The notes: generated from the sequence alone by a model not told the origin. Counted from the stretch's first letter, positions 38,896 through 47,764 are shown. The stretch: 64,000 nt of DNA from Calothrix sp. NIES-2098 (GCA_002368175.1 AP018172.1:1300001-1364000); one strand, 5' to 3'. A program made the numbers and translations.

Positions 38896-39390
38896 ATGAA
38901 ACAGCAATTTTTCAAAACGATTTTTCTAGCTTCTTTAACTGTGAGTCTGCTTGCAACTATAGTTTTAAATACACAATCTATTCTGGCTAAACCAGCAACA
39001 AAACGGAGTCTTAATGGAGGATGGGTTTTGGGTTTTGCCATAGGTCATCAGCAACAATCAGGTGCAAACTTAAATAAGTTTCTTGGTGGGTTTGCCTTGT
39101 ATCAACTGATCCAAAAAGGAAATAAGGTTAATATTTTTGACATTTGGGGCACGCCAGGCCCCCAAGGAGAAATTACAAAAAATACTATAAAATTTCCACC
39201 CTCTTACCCTGTAGAAGATAAGTGTTTGTTAAATAGTAAAATAATTAAACAAGGTAATGTTATTTTATTCCTAGACCCTTGTCCTTCCTACAGAAATGCT
39301 TATCCTATAATGATTCGCTTAGGTATACCTAGCTGTCCCAAGAAAAAGGATTACCAGCAAATTTTGAAGGCTTGTAAAATTCCTAAATGA
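38896..39390 (+). CDS. Exported protein of unknown function
   Basis: 164 aa. A clear signal peptide (TIFLASLTVSLLATIVLNTQSILA) precedes a small beta-rich domain with four Cys that could form two disulfides (DKCLLN, DPCPS, PSCPK, KACK). I do not recognise the family. Monocistronic, divergent from phoX. Confidence 0.7.
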   Translation: MKQQFFKTIFLASLTVSLLATIVLNTQSILAKPATKRSLNGGWVLGFAIGHQQQSGANLNKFLGGFALYQLIQKGNKVNIFDIWGTPGPQGEITKNTIKFPPSYPVEDKCLLNSKIIKQGNVILFLDPCPSYRNAYPIMIRLGIPSCPKKKDYQQILKACKIPK

Positions 39391-39814
39391 CTTAACTGCT
39401 TTCAGTTGCAGGTTTGGCTATGGGTAACTATATGACAATATTGTTAATAGGTTTACGGCATACTCAAAGACTTCTATCATTCAAAGGATAACTCGTTGAG
39501 TGAATACCTTTCTTTTCCTTCACAGAAGGCTCTCGCAGCGTAGCCTAGGAATTTAAAGTGTAGAAAAGAGAGGTTGTTAAACGCTTGTAGTATCGGCTTT
39601 CAAGTCGAGTTCCTTATGAATTTACATTCAGGCCTCAGTCAGGCGATCGCCTACTTCAATCATTAGTTTTTTGAATATATCCAACATGATTATTCTTATA
39701 AAAACTTTGAACCAATATATGTATAATTCTTAATGAATTTTTAATTCACTCCTGTAACATAATATAAGCGACCAGCTTAACTTTACCCCTGAAATTTTTA
39801 ATAGGCGTAAGGGT
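39391..39814. other. Non-coding gap
   Basis: Contains a CTCGCAGCGTAGC fragment of a common dispersed repeat (about 39533-39546) and AT-rich DNA. No gene seen. Confidence 0.45.
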
Positions 39815-40024
39815 ATGATTTCTCAAGAATATGAGTCAATTTCTCATGTCAACGAGTTGCTGAGACAAATCAGAGTTAAAGAAAATCAATTAAAAATTGC
39901 ACAAGAATCTCATATGATCTATGCGGCGCAATCTATAGAAAATCAAATATTAGAATTACGGCATAAGTTATCCGAATCGCAAGACCCTGAATTAGCAGCA
40001 TTGATGAGTTTGTTAGAGGATTGA
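39815..40024 (+). CDS. Small coiled-coil protein of unknown function
   Basis: 69 aa, almost wholly helical with heptad character (VNELLRQIRVKENQLKIAQ, AAQSIENQILELRHKLSES). No Cys and no TM. GTAAGGGT lies just before the ATG. It is upstream of the RNA/Ro60 block in the same direction and may or may not belong to it. Unknown family. Confidence 0.55.
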   Translation: MISQEYESISHVNELLRQIRVKENQLKIAQESHMIYAAQSIENQILELRHKLSESQDPELAALMSLLED

Positions 40025-40135
40025 GTTTTGACAACAAGGCGGGAAACGAGATCGAGTTTTCCGCCTTGTTCGTTCTGATACTGCGCGGTTGCTTTGAGCG
40101 ATCGCGCAGAGTTTTTCTTTACAAGCTATACAACA

Positions 40136-40251
40136 GTGTAGTATATATCTCCACGCTTAACCTTAGACTGCGTAGGGAATACAACTATTCTCAAAAAATT
40201 TTGTAGTATACCCTTGACATCTTTGTAGCGCTTGTATTACAAATGTAGTAT
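40136..40251 (+). promoter_or_regulatory. Repeated TGTAGTATA-type motif and promoter-like region at the head of the RNA array
   Basis: TGTAGTATA-type sequences occur at 40136-40145, 40201-40210 and 40242-40251, and again at 45494-45504 just ahead of the ribosomal-mimic RNA. A TTGACA hexamer is at 40214-40219. The recurrence in front of separate RNA genes suggests a shared operator or -10-like element. Confidence 0.45.
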
Positions 40252-40367
40252 CAACAAACAAGCCTCCACAAGAGGCAAAACTAAAACCTCTCAGAACCTT
40301 GACAATTGCATAGATGCCAGTTTTTGAGGATGTAGCTCAATAACTCTCATAGACACTGCTCACTTTT

Positions 40368-40447
40368 GGGGTCGCGATTGGCGTTCGACTGCTCCGAAAC
40401 CAACAAACGGACGGTTGCAGGAGTCGGTTTCGATTCCCGACGACTCC
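40368..40447 (+). ncRNA. tmRNA-like tRNA domain without mRNA part
   Basis: GGGGTCG (40368-40374) pairs with CGACTCC (40441-40447) to give a 7-bp acceptor stem. A T-stem (TCGG/CCGA) with the canonical T-loop TTCGATT (40429-40435) is correctly placed against it. In place of a D-arm there is a GATTGGCGTTCGAC stretch that resembles the invariant 5' end of tmRNA (GG-TTCGAC). The space where tmRNA would have its long insert is a short hairpin (TCCG/CGGA inside CTGC/GCAG). There is no tag reading frame and no encoded CCA. It looks like a miniature copy of the tmRNA tRNA-like end. Confidence 0.55.
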
Positions 40448-40511
40448 ACTTGCTTTGACTTTGATTACAGCTATTCCAGCTTCAATTAGAGCATAGCGAT
40501 CGTGCAAACTT

Positions 40512-40722
<211 letters not shown>

Positions 40723-40756
40723 CTAATAGTAATTTGTAATTTAAAAAGAGGTGATG

Positions 40757-40960
<204 letters not shown>

Positions 40961-40973
40961 TTTGCTTAATCAT

Positions 40974-41152
40974 CCGTGCCCGAACACTAGAAGCATACAT
41001 ACACATTGATAACGTCCCTAAGGTAGTAAACTTCGAGCGATCGAACCAGCGAAGCATGATTTCTAAATCTGCAAGAGATTTAGCGTGCGTGCCCACTGCC
41101 AATATTTGGTAAGAGCGACCGTAGTTGTAAAAAGCTTCTTCAACTTGCACGG
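40974..41152 (+). ncRNA. Y-type RNA unit carrying a 23S domain IV mimic
   Basis: Terminal stem CCGTGC/GCACGG, internal loop CCGAACACT opposite TCAACTT, inner stem AGAAGC/GCTTCT. The payload at 41008-41034 reads GATAACGTCCCTAAGGTAG then TAAACTTC, almost the 23S rRNA stretch CTATAACGGTCCTAAGGTAG (the I-CeuI site; E. coli about 1930-1950). Next come hairpins TTCGA-GCGA-TCGAA (GNRA loop) and CTAAATCT/AGATTTAG. GGTAAGAGCGACCG (41108-41121) recalls conserved GGTAAGAGCGCACC of RNase P RNA or, less well, the 16S 530 loop. It does not code: no ORF with a ribosome binding site crosses it. Confidence 0.75.
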
Positions 41153-41168
41153 TAATCATTTAAGATTT

Positions 41169-41312
41169 AATTCCGCGCCCTAACTTGTGAAGCATACACA
41201 CACTATCTGTGAAAGGATATGCAGGTTCGATTCCTGTCGCTCCCTTATATGGGAGCGTAGCCAAAATGGTAAAGGCAATTGTGAAAACTGCTTTGCTAAC
41301 TTGTGCGGAATT
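41169..41312 (+). ncRNA. Y-type RNA unit carrying a circularly permuted tRNA-like fold
   Basis: Terminal stem AATTCCGCGC/GTGCGGAATT (10 bp), internal loop CCTAACTTGT opposite TAACTT, inner stem GAAGCA/TGCTTT. The payload order is T-arm (GCAGG TTCGATT CCTGT, 41221-41237), acceptor 3' strand CGCTCCC, six-base loop TTATAT, acceptor 5' strand GGGAGCG (perfect 7 bp), TA, then D-arm (GCC / AAAATGGTAAA / GGC, 41260-41276). The normal 3' half thus comes before the 5' half: the acceptor is capped and the molecule is attached through its anticodon stem. A TATC/GATA hairpin with a TGTGAAAG loop sits in the variable-region position. Confidence 0.8.
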
Positions 41313-41442
41313 CCAATTATTTAAATTGTATTTATCTTATACCTTAACTCAATCGCAGATATGGAGGTGAATTCAATGATGTCCGCTAACTTATGTATCC
41401 TCAAAACTCAATTTGTAAAACTATCTTTAAACAACATAAGTT

Positions 41443-42162
<720 letters not shown>

Positions 42163-42167
42163 AATTT

Positions 42168-42297
<130 letters not shown>

Positions 42298-42326
42298 TTT
42301 TATTCTTGATCAATTATGAGTAAACT

Positions 42327-42727
<401 letters not shown>

Positions 42728-42734
42728 TCAGGAT

Positions 42735-42885
42735 GTCTCCTTTCTTTGTTCTCTGCGTCTCTGCGTGAAAATTTCTTTTTTAACGAACCGCAAAGACGAG
42801 GCAGTGCGTTGGGCGGCTTTGCCGACTTGAAGCAACTGCCGTGCAAAGGACACGAAGAGAAGAAAAGAGGCAGAGAATTTCACAA
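42735..42885. repeat. Dispersed intergenic repeat with a nested insert
   Basis: The outer parts (TCTCTGCGTCTCTGCGTG and GAACCGCAAAGACG ... GCAAAGGACACGAAGAG) are a common cyanobacterial intergenic repeat, also seen at 16478. A GC-rich stretch of about 40 bp (near 42798-42842, GGGCGGCTTTGCCGAC) interrupts it and looks like a smaller nested element. Confidence 0.6.
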
Positions 42886-42921
42886 ATGAATTAGATCGAA
42901 TTTACTATTTGGCAGTTGTTG

Positions 42922-42991
42922 CCGCGCCCCGATCGCAGAAGCTTACATAACTCTGCTCAAGTTATATACAATGCTTCTACAACTTGCGCGG
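42922..42991 (+). ncRNA. Minimal Y-type RNA unit
   Basis: Terminal stem CCGCGC/GCGCGG (extendable by G-U and T-A pairs), internal loop CCCGATCGC opposite ACAACTT, inner stem AGAAGC (42937-42942) / GCTTCT (42973-42978), then a short ATAAC/GTTAT hairpin with loop TCTGCTCAA. It carries no tRNA or rRNA payload and is only 70 nt, close to the bare stem of a Y RNA. It lies directly upstream of the TROVE gene, in its leader. Confidence 0.65.
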
Positions 42992-43020
42992 TGACTTATT
43001 CACCCCGCGTGCAACATCTG

Positions 43021-43048
43021 CCTCCTCATTCACTACAACTAGAGGAGG
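43021..43048 (+). promoter_or_regulatory. Ribosome-binding-site-masking hairpin before the TROVE gene
   Basis: CCTCCTC (43021-43027) is a perfect complement of GAGGAGG (43042-43048), the strong ribosome binding site 5 bases before the ATG at 43054. The 14-base loop allows the stem, which would hide the site and could allow regulation by a bound protein or RNA. Confidence 0.55.
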
Positions 43049-43053
43049 TTATC

Positions 43054-44487
43054 ATGAATACCGCAGAACGCGATCTGCGTTTGGAAATGCTCAACAGTTT
43101 GCTGACAACACCTCACCGCAAGCTTGAGCAAGTCGCAGAAATTCATAAGTTAATTGTTGAATTAGATCCGCTTTTTTACGGACACTTGGCAGTTTGGTAT
43201 CAGCGTCATGGTGATGTGCGCGACCACAAGGAAGTATTTGTGGCTCACTTACTAACTAGCAATTTGACCGAACACAGAGATGCTGGATTTGTGATGCTGC
43301 AAGAGTTCCCACCCTATCAGGTGGCTCGTATAGTGGACTTTATGAAGCAGCAGCAAAATAAGCTGCCTCGTTCGGCTCGTACTGCGGTACGCCGTTACCT
43401 GAAGGCACGAGAAAGCAATCCGGCTCTATTCGATCGCGCAGCTTTGCGAGGTCGTAAGGCGATGAAGCACCTGTATGCTTCACTGCACATTAAGCCAAAT
43501 GAACGGGCAAATGCGATTCTGTTCCGCGATACTCCACCAGAGGGTTCTTTAGCAAATGTGCTGAAGCAGCTTGCTAAGGCAGAAAGTGCCGCAGAACAAG
43601 CACGGCTAATTGTAGAGTTCAACATTCCCTACACGATCGCGATCGGTGCAATCAAGCAACTTACACCAGTTGTATTGGTGGCGTTGATCAATACTATGAC
43701 TCCTCAGGAAACGATCAATAACCTCAAGTCACTCCAAGCGAGAGGTGCAATGGATCACCCAGAAGTCAAAAAGCTGATTGACTCTAAGCTGGAGGAAGCA
43801 TCTAAAAGTGGACGTGTAGCAGCATTCAAAGCACAGATTGCCGCAGACGCCGCAGATTTGGACGCAGACACCGTTGCTAAGTTAGAAAAAGTGACTAACG
43901 AGCAGGTGAAAAGACGTGGTGCGATCGCTCGCCCAACCGCCCTACTGGTGGACAAATCTGGCTCAATGGAAAATGCGATCGCGCTTGGTAAGCAACTTGC
44001 TGCTCTCATCTCTGGTATTACTCAGGCAGAATTATATGTCTACGCCTTCGATACCATTCCTTACCCCGTCACCGCCCAAGGCAAAGAGTTGACCGACTGG
44101 GAGCGTGCCTTCCAGCACATTAAGGCAGGTGGTGGTACTAGTATCGGCTGTGCATTGGAAGCAATGCGCAAGAAAAAGCAGGTAGTTGACCAGATTATCA
44201 TAGTGACTGACGAAGGTGAAAATGCTACACCTTACTTCAGTGAAGTCTACAAGACCTACTGCCGAGAATTTGCGGTATTCCCCAATGTAGTGATTGTCCG
44301 CGTGGGTACTTATTACAACTGGCTAGAAAGTCAACTCAAGCAGCAGCAAGCACCCGTAGAAACCTTCACTTTCCAGGGCGACTACTACAGCTTGCCAAAC
44401 CTTGTACCACTCTTAACACGTCCCTCTCGTCTGGATTTGCTGATGGAGATTATGGATTTGCCATTGCCTGTACGAGATGATAAGTAA
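43054..44487 (+). CDS. TROVE/Ro60-type RNA-binding protein with vWA domain
   Basis: 477 aa from the ATG at 43054, with GAGGAGG in front; the frame is open back to 42916 but that part overlaps an RNA unit. Residues 1-285 are a helical-repeat TROVE-like domain (HLAVWYQRHGDVRDHKEVFVAHLL, PRSARTAVRRYLKARESNP, NIPYTIAIGAIKQLTPVVLVALINTMTPQETINNL). The C-terminal vWA domain has the MIDAS motif DKSGS at 300-304, then TSIG and TDEGEN. Ro60 orthologues bind Y RNAs on the outer surface and misfolded RNA ends in the ring. In bacteria they also bind tRNA-like YrlA RNAs. Here Y-type RNAs surround the gene. Confidence 0.88.
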   Translation: MNTAERDLRLEMLNSLLTTPHRKLEQVAEIHKLIVELDPLFYGHLAVWYQRHGDVRDHKEVFVAHLLTSNLTEHRDAGFVMLQEFPPYQVARIVDFMKQQQNKLPRSARTAVRRYLKARESNPALFDRAALRGRKAMKHLYASLHIKPNERANAILFRDTPPEGSLANVLKQLAKAESAAEQARLIVEFNIPYTIAIGAIKQLTPVVLVALINTMTPQETINNLKSLQARGAMDHPEVKKLIDSKLEEASKSGRVAAFKAQIAADAADLDADTVAKLEKVTNEQVKRRGAIARPTALLVDKSGSMENAIALGKQLAALISGITQAELYVYAFDTIPYPVTAQGKELTDWERAFQHIKAGGGTSIGCALEAMRKKKQVVDQIIIVTDEGENATPYFSEVYKTYCREFAVFPNVVIVRVGTYYNWLESQLKQQQAPVETFTFQGDYYSLPNLVPLLTRPSRLDLLMEIMDLPLPVRDDK

Positions 44488-44549
44488 ATTCTAAAGTATG
44501 ACAATGCTTATTATGACACTCTAGTAAGCATTGTCTTCTTTCTCAGATT

Positions 44550-45389
44550 TTAACTAGTTGTATTTTGCTCAAGCCAAACAACTAAATCAGATATATTTGA
44601 AAAATCTAAAAATGCTTCTCCTAAGCTTTCTAATTGTTCAGTAGATAATACTTGAAGACTTTCAATTATTAATGAATCTATCTCACCAAAGCGTCTATTT
44701 AAAAGACGTAAAGTATATTTCAGCGCTTCCTTTTGTTTTCCACTTTGTTCTCCCTTCTGCAAAATATGCTGATAAATCACTGATTCTTGCATAGTTTCCT
44801 CCCGTAATAATTGCAGAATCAAGTCTTGCTCAAACTTTAACCCTGCTAATATTTCTGTGTATGCAGCTGTATTTTGTCTAGTCTCGATATCTGGAATTTT
44901 AGCAATTTCCTGGGCAACCTGCGATAATAGCATTTCGGGTGAATCGGTTCGTGTTAAAGGTGCTAAAGGTAATAACGCCCAATTACCAAGAAATATTGCT
45001 GAATCTTGCTCCCACATTCGTATAACTCTATAGCGGTGGGTTGTTACCTCGCTGACATATTCCTCAGTAAAAGCGATTTCGTCACTTGTCTCTTGTAAGA
45101 AAATCACTACTTGTGTGACAGGAACTTGATATTTACGTATCAATCTAACGTAATAATCAAGCATCCTTAGAGCAATTGGTGTTTGGGATTTAATAGTAGT
45201 TTGAAATTCCAGATGTAAAATCCGATTTTCTGTGTGCAGAAAGGTGACTGAATCAGCACGTATTGGTTCGATGCTTAATTCAGTTTTTAATATTTCAATT
45301 GTTTGCGGTTCTTGATTTAATAACCAACGAGTAAAATCAATAGGGTACTTTTCTGCAAGTATTTTGCAAAGGTTGTCATATTCTGCCAT
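44550..45389 (-). CDS. Rpn family recombination-promoting nuclease/putative transposase
   Basis: 279 aa. The N-terminal PD-(D/E)XK-like part reads YDNLCKILAEKYPIDFTRWLL, then RADSVTFLHTENRILHLEFQTTIKSQTP, with the E-x-Q catalytic pattern. DUF4351-like helices end the protein (LLNRRFGEIDSLIIESLQVLSTEQLESLGEAFLDF). Rpn proteins are mobile, often multicopy and linked to horizontal gene transfer. It is the only minus-strand gene inside the RNA/Ro60 block and probably a later insertion between the TROVE gene and the last RNA. Confidence 0.88.
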   Translation of the reverse strand: MAEYDNLCKILAEKYPIDFTRWLLNQEPQTIEILKTELSIEPIRADSVTFLHTENRILHLEFQTTIKSQTPIALRMLDYYVRLIRKYQVPVTQVVIFLQETSDEIAFTEEYVSEVTTHRYRVIRMWEQDSAIFLGNWALLPLAPLTRTDSPEMLLSQVAQEIAKIPDIETRQNTAAYTEILAGLKFEQDLILQLLREETMQESVIYQHILQKGEQSGKQKEALKYTLRLLNRRFGEIDSLIIESLQVLSTEQLESLGEAFLDFSNISDLVVWLEQNTTS

Positions 45390-45520
45390 CTAAAGAATTA
45401 CGGTGGATTTTATTCATTATTTTATGCTTAGATTGGCTTTTGACAAATTCAGCCGCATTATCTGTGTCATCTCCCTTTTCATCTTTGATAAATATTGTAG
45501 TATATTGTATTATATTAATA

Positions 45521-45730
45521 TCCTGCGTGCCCTAACTCTTGGAGCCTACATACTAGTACGAGAGGAAAAGTAACACTGTCAAATACAGTGGGCGTGTGCG
45601 AACGGGGAGTGCGAAGAACCTGGAAAGTGGGCTTAGAAGTAGCCATCTTTAAAAGAGTGTGTAACAACTCACCAGCGGAGTCCCTCTAGTAACTGAGAAC
45701 ACGCAATGCTCCACCAACTTGCACGCGGGA
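45521..45730 (+). ncRNA. Y-type RNA unit carrying sarcin-ricin loop and GTPase-associated centre mimics
   Basis: Terminal stem of 10 bp (45521-45530 / 45721-45730), internal loop CCTAACTCT opposite CCAACTT, inner stem TGGAGC/GCTCCA. Payload 1: AGTACGAGAGGA at 45555-45566, identical to the universal 23S sarcin-ricin loop core, with TACT/AGTA flanks. Payload 2: a 56-nt domain at 45620-45675 closed by CTGG/CCAG. It contains GGCTTAGAAGTAGCCATC then GTGTAACAACTCAC, matching 23S helices 42-44 (GGCTTAGAAGCAGCCATC, GCGTAATAGCTCAC). Supporting helices GCGTGT/ACACGC, GGGGA/TCCCT and CACTGT/ACAGTG make a well-folded multibranch RNA. It is far too short and too differently framed to be a 23S rRNA gene fragment. 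Confidence 0.88.
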
Positions 45731-45808
45731 AATAATTATATAAATTCTCTAACTTTGCTGAATTAACGTAGAAACTCTTCTTTGTGCCTTTGCGGCTTTG
45801 CGTGAGCT

Positions 45809-46642
45809 ATGACTGATATCCGTAAGCTAATTAACCAAATTGCTAGTGCAGAAGCACAGTTATCTGCTACCCAATTTATTGCACCTTGCGTCAAAGGTGG
45901 ACGAGTTCGCACACGGGTAGCTGGGATGGTTTATACCTTCACGCCAAAGCCTAGTCAATTTCAAGGTTGGGGTATCTTTCAGCCTGTGGATGCGAAGACA
46001 GCAACGGTTGTCGAAGAAGCCGACTTACCCCAAATTGCAGAATATTTGCAACACTTTCCCCAAATACGACTGCGGTTAGCACACAAACTGCAAGGAAAAA
46101 CTTGGTTAGCATACCCTGTGAATGAAGTAGATATGCGTCAACGGTTGAAGGTAGTCAAACCGATCGCAGTCCATCTAGTAACTGAGGGTGTTGTCTTTGA
46201 ACAAATTATCGCCCGTTGTCATAGACAGTCTTGCTGGTTTGAGGAAATCGATCGCCGTACCGATCCGGAAATTGTGGAAACTCTGCAATCTGCTGTAAAG
46301 CAACTGACTCCGGCTGAGGAATTGCAGTTTAAAGGGATTACTCCAGAAATCCGCACTGTGTATGAATTAGCAACTCAGCGGATTGAGGGATTTGCACAAC
46401 CGCAACAGGATGAAAAGCGGCTAAGAAAAGCATTGCGAATGGGTGGCGGTGAATTACGCCAATTTCAGGATCGCGGTGATTACTGGACAGTTGATTGGAG
46501 AACGGCTGATGGTGTTCTCCACACTAGTGCGATCGCCAAAACTGATTTGACTGTAATTAGTTCTGGTATTTGCTTGAGTGGACGCGATCGCGATTTTGAT
46601 TTGCAATCTTTGGTAGCTGTGATGGAACAACAAGAGTGGTGA
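45809..46642 (+). CDS. Unrecognised protein upstream of the E1-like gene
   Basis: 277 aa, mixed alpha/beta, no signal or TM. The start is FIAPCVKGGRVRTRVAGMVYTFTPKPSQFQGWGIFQ, the centre has IIARCHRQSCWFEEIDRRTDPEI, and the C-terminal part is WTVDWRTADGVLHTSAIAKTDLTVISSGICLSGRDRDFDLQSLVAVM. Two Cys in CHRQSC and one in SGICLSG could be reactive. The stop lies 5 bases before the ThiF ATG, so they are co-translated. By position it might be the E2- or target-binding partner of the E1-like enzyme, but no E2 motif is visible. Confidence 0.75.
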   Translation: MTDIRKLINQIASAEAQLSATQFIAPCVKGGRVRTRVAGMVYTFTPKPSQFQGWGIFQPVDAKTATVVEEADLPQIAEYLQHFPQIRLRLAHKLQGKTWLAYPVNEVDMRQRLKVVKPIAVHLVTEGVVFEQIIARCHRQSCWFEEIDRRTDPEIVETLQSAVKQLTPAEELQFKGITPEIRTVYELATQRIEGFAQPQQDEKRLRKALRMGGGELRQFQDRGDYWTVDWRTADGVLHTSAIAKTDLTVISSGICLSGRDRDFDLQSLVAVMEQQEW

Positions 46643-46647
46643 GGACA

Positions 46648-47286
46648 ATGAGTATCTTTTTTCACGAACAGCTTTACCGCAGCAATGCTGTGATGGCAAA
46701 ACTCAAGAACTATCCTGTAAGTATTTGTGGGGCTGGAGCGTTAGGAGCTAACATTGCGGAAAACTTGGCTCGGTCTGGGTTTGATAAACTTACAGTCATC
46801 GATCGCGATCGCATTGAGGAACGTAATCTTTCCACCCAGCCTTACTACCGTTCCGATGTTGGCGCATTTAAGGCGAAAATCTTAGCGAACAATTTATACC
46901 GAGCAATTGGTACTAAAGTTGATGCCAAGACAAAGGAGTTGACATCAGCAAATGCAGCGCAACTACTTCAAGACAGCCAGCTAATTGTTGATGTTTTTGA
47001 CAACAGCGTGGCACGTCAAGCAGTGAAAGATTATGCCGATAAATCAAAAATTGCCTGCCTTCATGTTGGGCTAGCAGCCGATTATGCAGAAGTGATTTGG
47101 AATGACGTTTATCGCGTTCCTTCTGATGTGAATGATGATGTCTGCGATTATCCTCTGGCGCGAAACTTGGTGATGTTAACTATTGCTGTGGCGTGTGAGG
47201 CAGTTATTGCATTTATTGCTACACAAGAACAGCGTAATTTAACCATTACTCTCAAGGATTTGACTGTTCAATCTTTATTTTTGTAG
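46648..47286 (+). CDS. ThiF/E1-like adenylyltransferase
   Basis: 212 aa from the ATG at 46648 (GTGAGG in front). The Rossmann-type adenylation motif is SICGAGALGANIAENLARSGFDKLTVIDRDRIEERNLSTQPY, followed by DVGAFKAKILANNL. These are the Gly-rich loop, the acidic and Arg/Asn/Gln ATP-binding residues of E1/ThiF/MoeB. A likely catalytic Cys is in NDDVCDYPLARNL. The CxxC zinc motifs of MoeB/ThiF are absent. E1 enzymes activate the C-terminal Gly of a ubiquitin-like partner; the 66-aa protein at 40760 is the candidate in this block. Confidence 0.88.
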   Translation: MSIFFHEQLYRSNAVMAKLKNYPVSICGAGALGANIAENLARSGFDKLTVIDRDRIEERNLSTQPYYRSDVGAFKAKILANNLYRAIGTKVDAKTKELTSANAAQLLQDSQLIVDVFDNSVARQAVKDYADKSKIACLHVGLAADYAEVIWNDVYRVPSDVNDDVCDYPLARNLVMLTIAVACEAVIAFIATQEQRNLTITLKDLTVQSLFL

Positions 47287-47371
47287 GTTGCGATCGCTTA
47301 TTAGCCCCAGAAATTAAATTTATGTTTTAAAGTTAAAAATAGGTTGATAAAATGCGATTTTTAGTAAACCT

Positions 47372-47764
47372 ATGAAACTGTTAGGGTTAATTCTACCTAC
47401 TTTTTTGCTGTTGAGTACGCCTGCGATCGCAGTTGAGTTCAACGGAAAAAATATCGATGGACAAAAGCTGCCTGCGAAAGCTTACTATTATGGAACTGGT
47501 GGGATCTATAACGTTCAAGTAAGCTTTCACAAAAGACGAGCAACAATCTATTTTACTGATGGCAACCAAAGCACCATACAGTTGAATCAGCAGGTAATAA
47601 CTGATTCCAAAAATATTGTAGGTTTTGGTAAATTAGGACAATTTCCGATAAATAGAAATTTCAGTGTTGGGTTAGTGTATGACAATGATGGGGTTGGTAG
47701 CAGTAGCAGCCAATTACAACAGTCCAATCCGCTTGAAGGTTTTTGGAGAATAAGTTTGGACTGA
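47372..47764 (+). CDS. Small exported protein, unknown function
   Basis: 130 aa. A signal peptide (LLGLILPTFLLLSTPAIA, cut before VEF) precedes a beta-rich domain with YYYGTGGIYNVQVSFHKRRATIYFTDGNQST. No Cys in the mature part. It is followed by its own terminator, so the RNA/Ro60 block probably ends before it. Family not recognised. Confidence 0.7.
   Translation: MKLLGLILPTFLLLSTPAIAVEFNGKNIDGQKLPAKAYYYGTGGIYNVQVSFHKRRATIYFTDGNQSTIQLNQQVITDSKNIVGFGKLGQFPINRNFSVGLVYDNDGVGSSSSQLQQSNPLEGFWRISLD

Noticed and set aside
40021..40206. 61-aa ORF before the RNA array
   Set aside because: It runs through promoter-like and repeat DNA and its residues show no protein-like pattern.
40326..40360. A tRNA D-arm-like GATGTAGCTCAATA at the left edge of the RNA block
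   Set aside because: I could not find partner strands for an acceptor or the rest of a tRNA, so I do not call a gene.
41008..41034. Homing endonuclease (I-CeuI-like) target or intron remnant
   Set aside because: No endonuclease or intron core is nearby; the sequence is better explained as an rRNA mimic inside a structured RNA.
42916..43053. N-terminal extension of the TROVE protein by 46 codons
   Set aside because: This part overlaps the 70-nt Y-type RNA unit, and a much better start with GAGGAGG lies at 43054.
45521..45730. Fragment of a 23S rRNA gene
   Set aside because: The two 23S-like pieces are far apart and in the opposite order in real 23S rRNA, and the flanks belong to the common Y-type frame.
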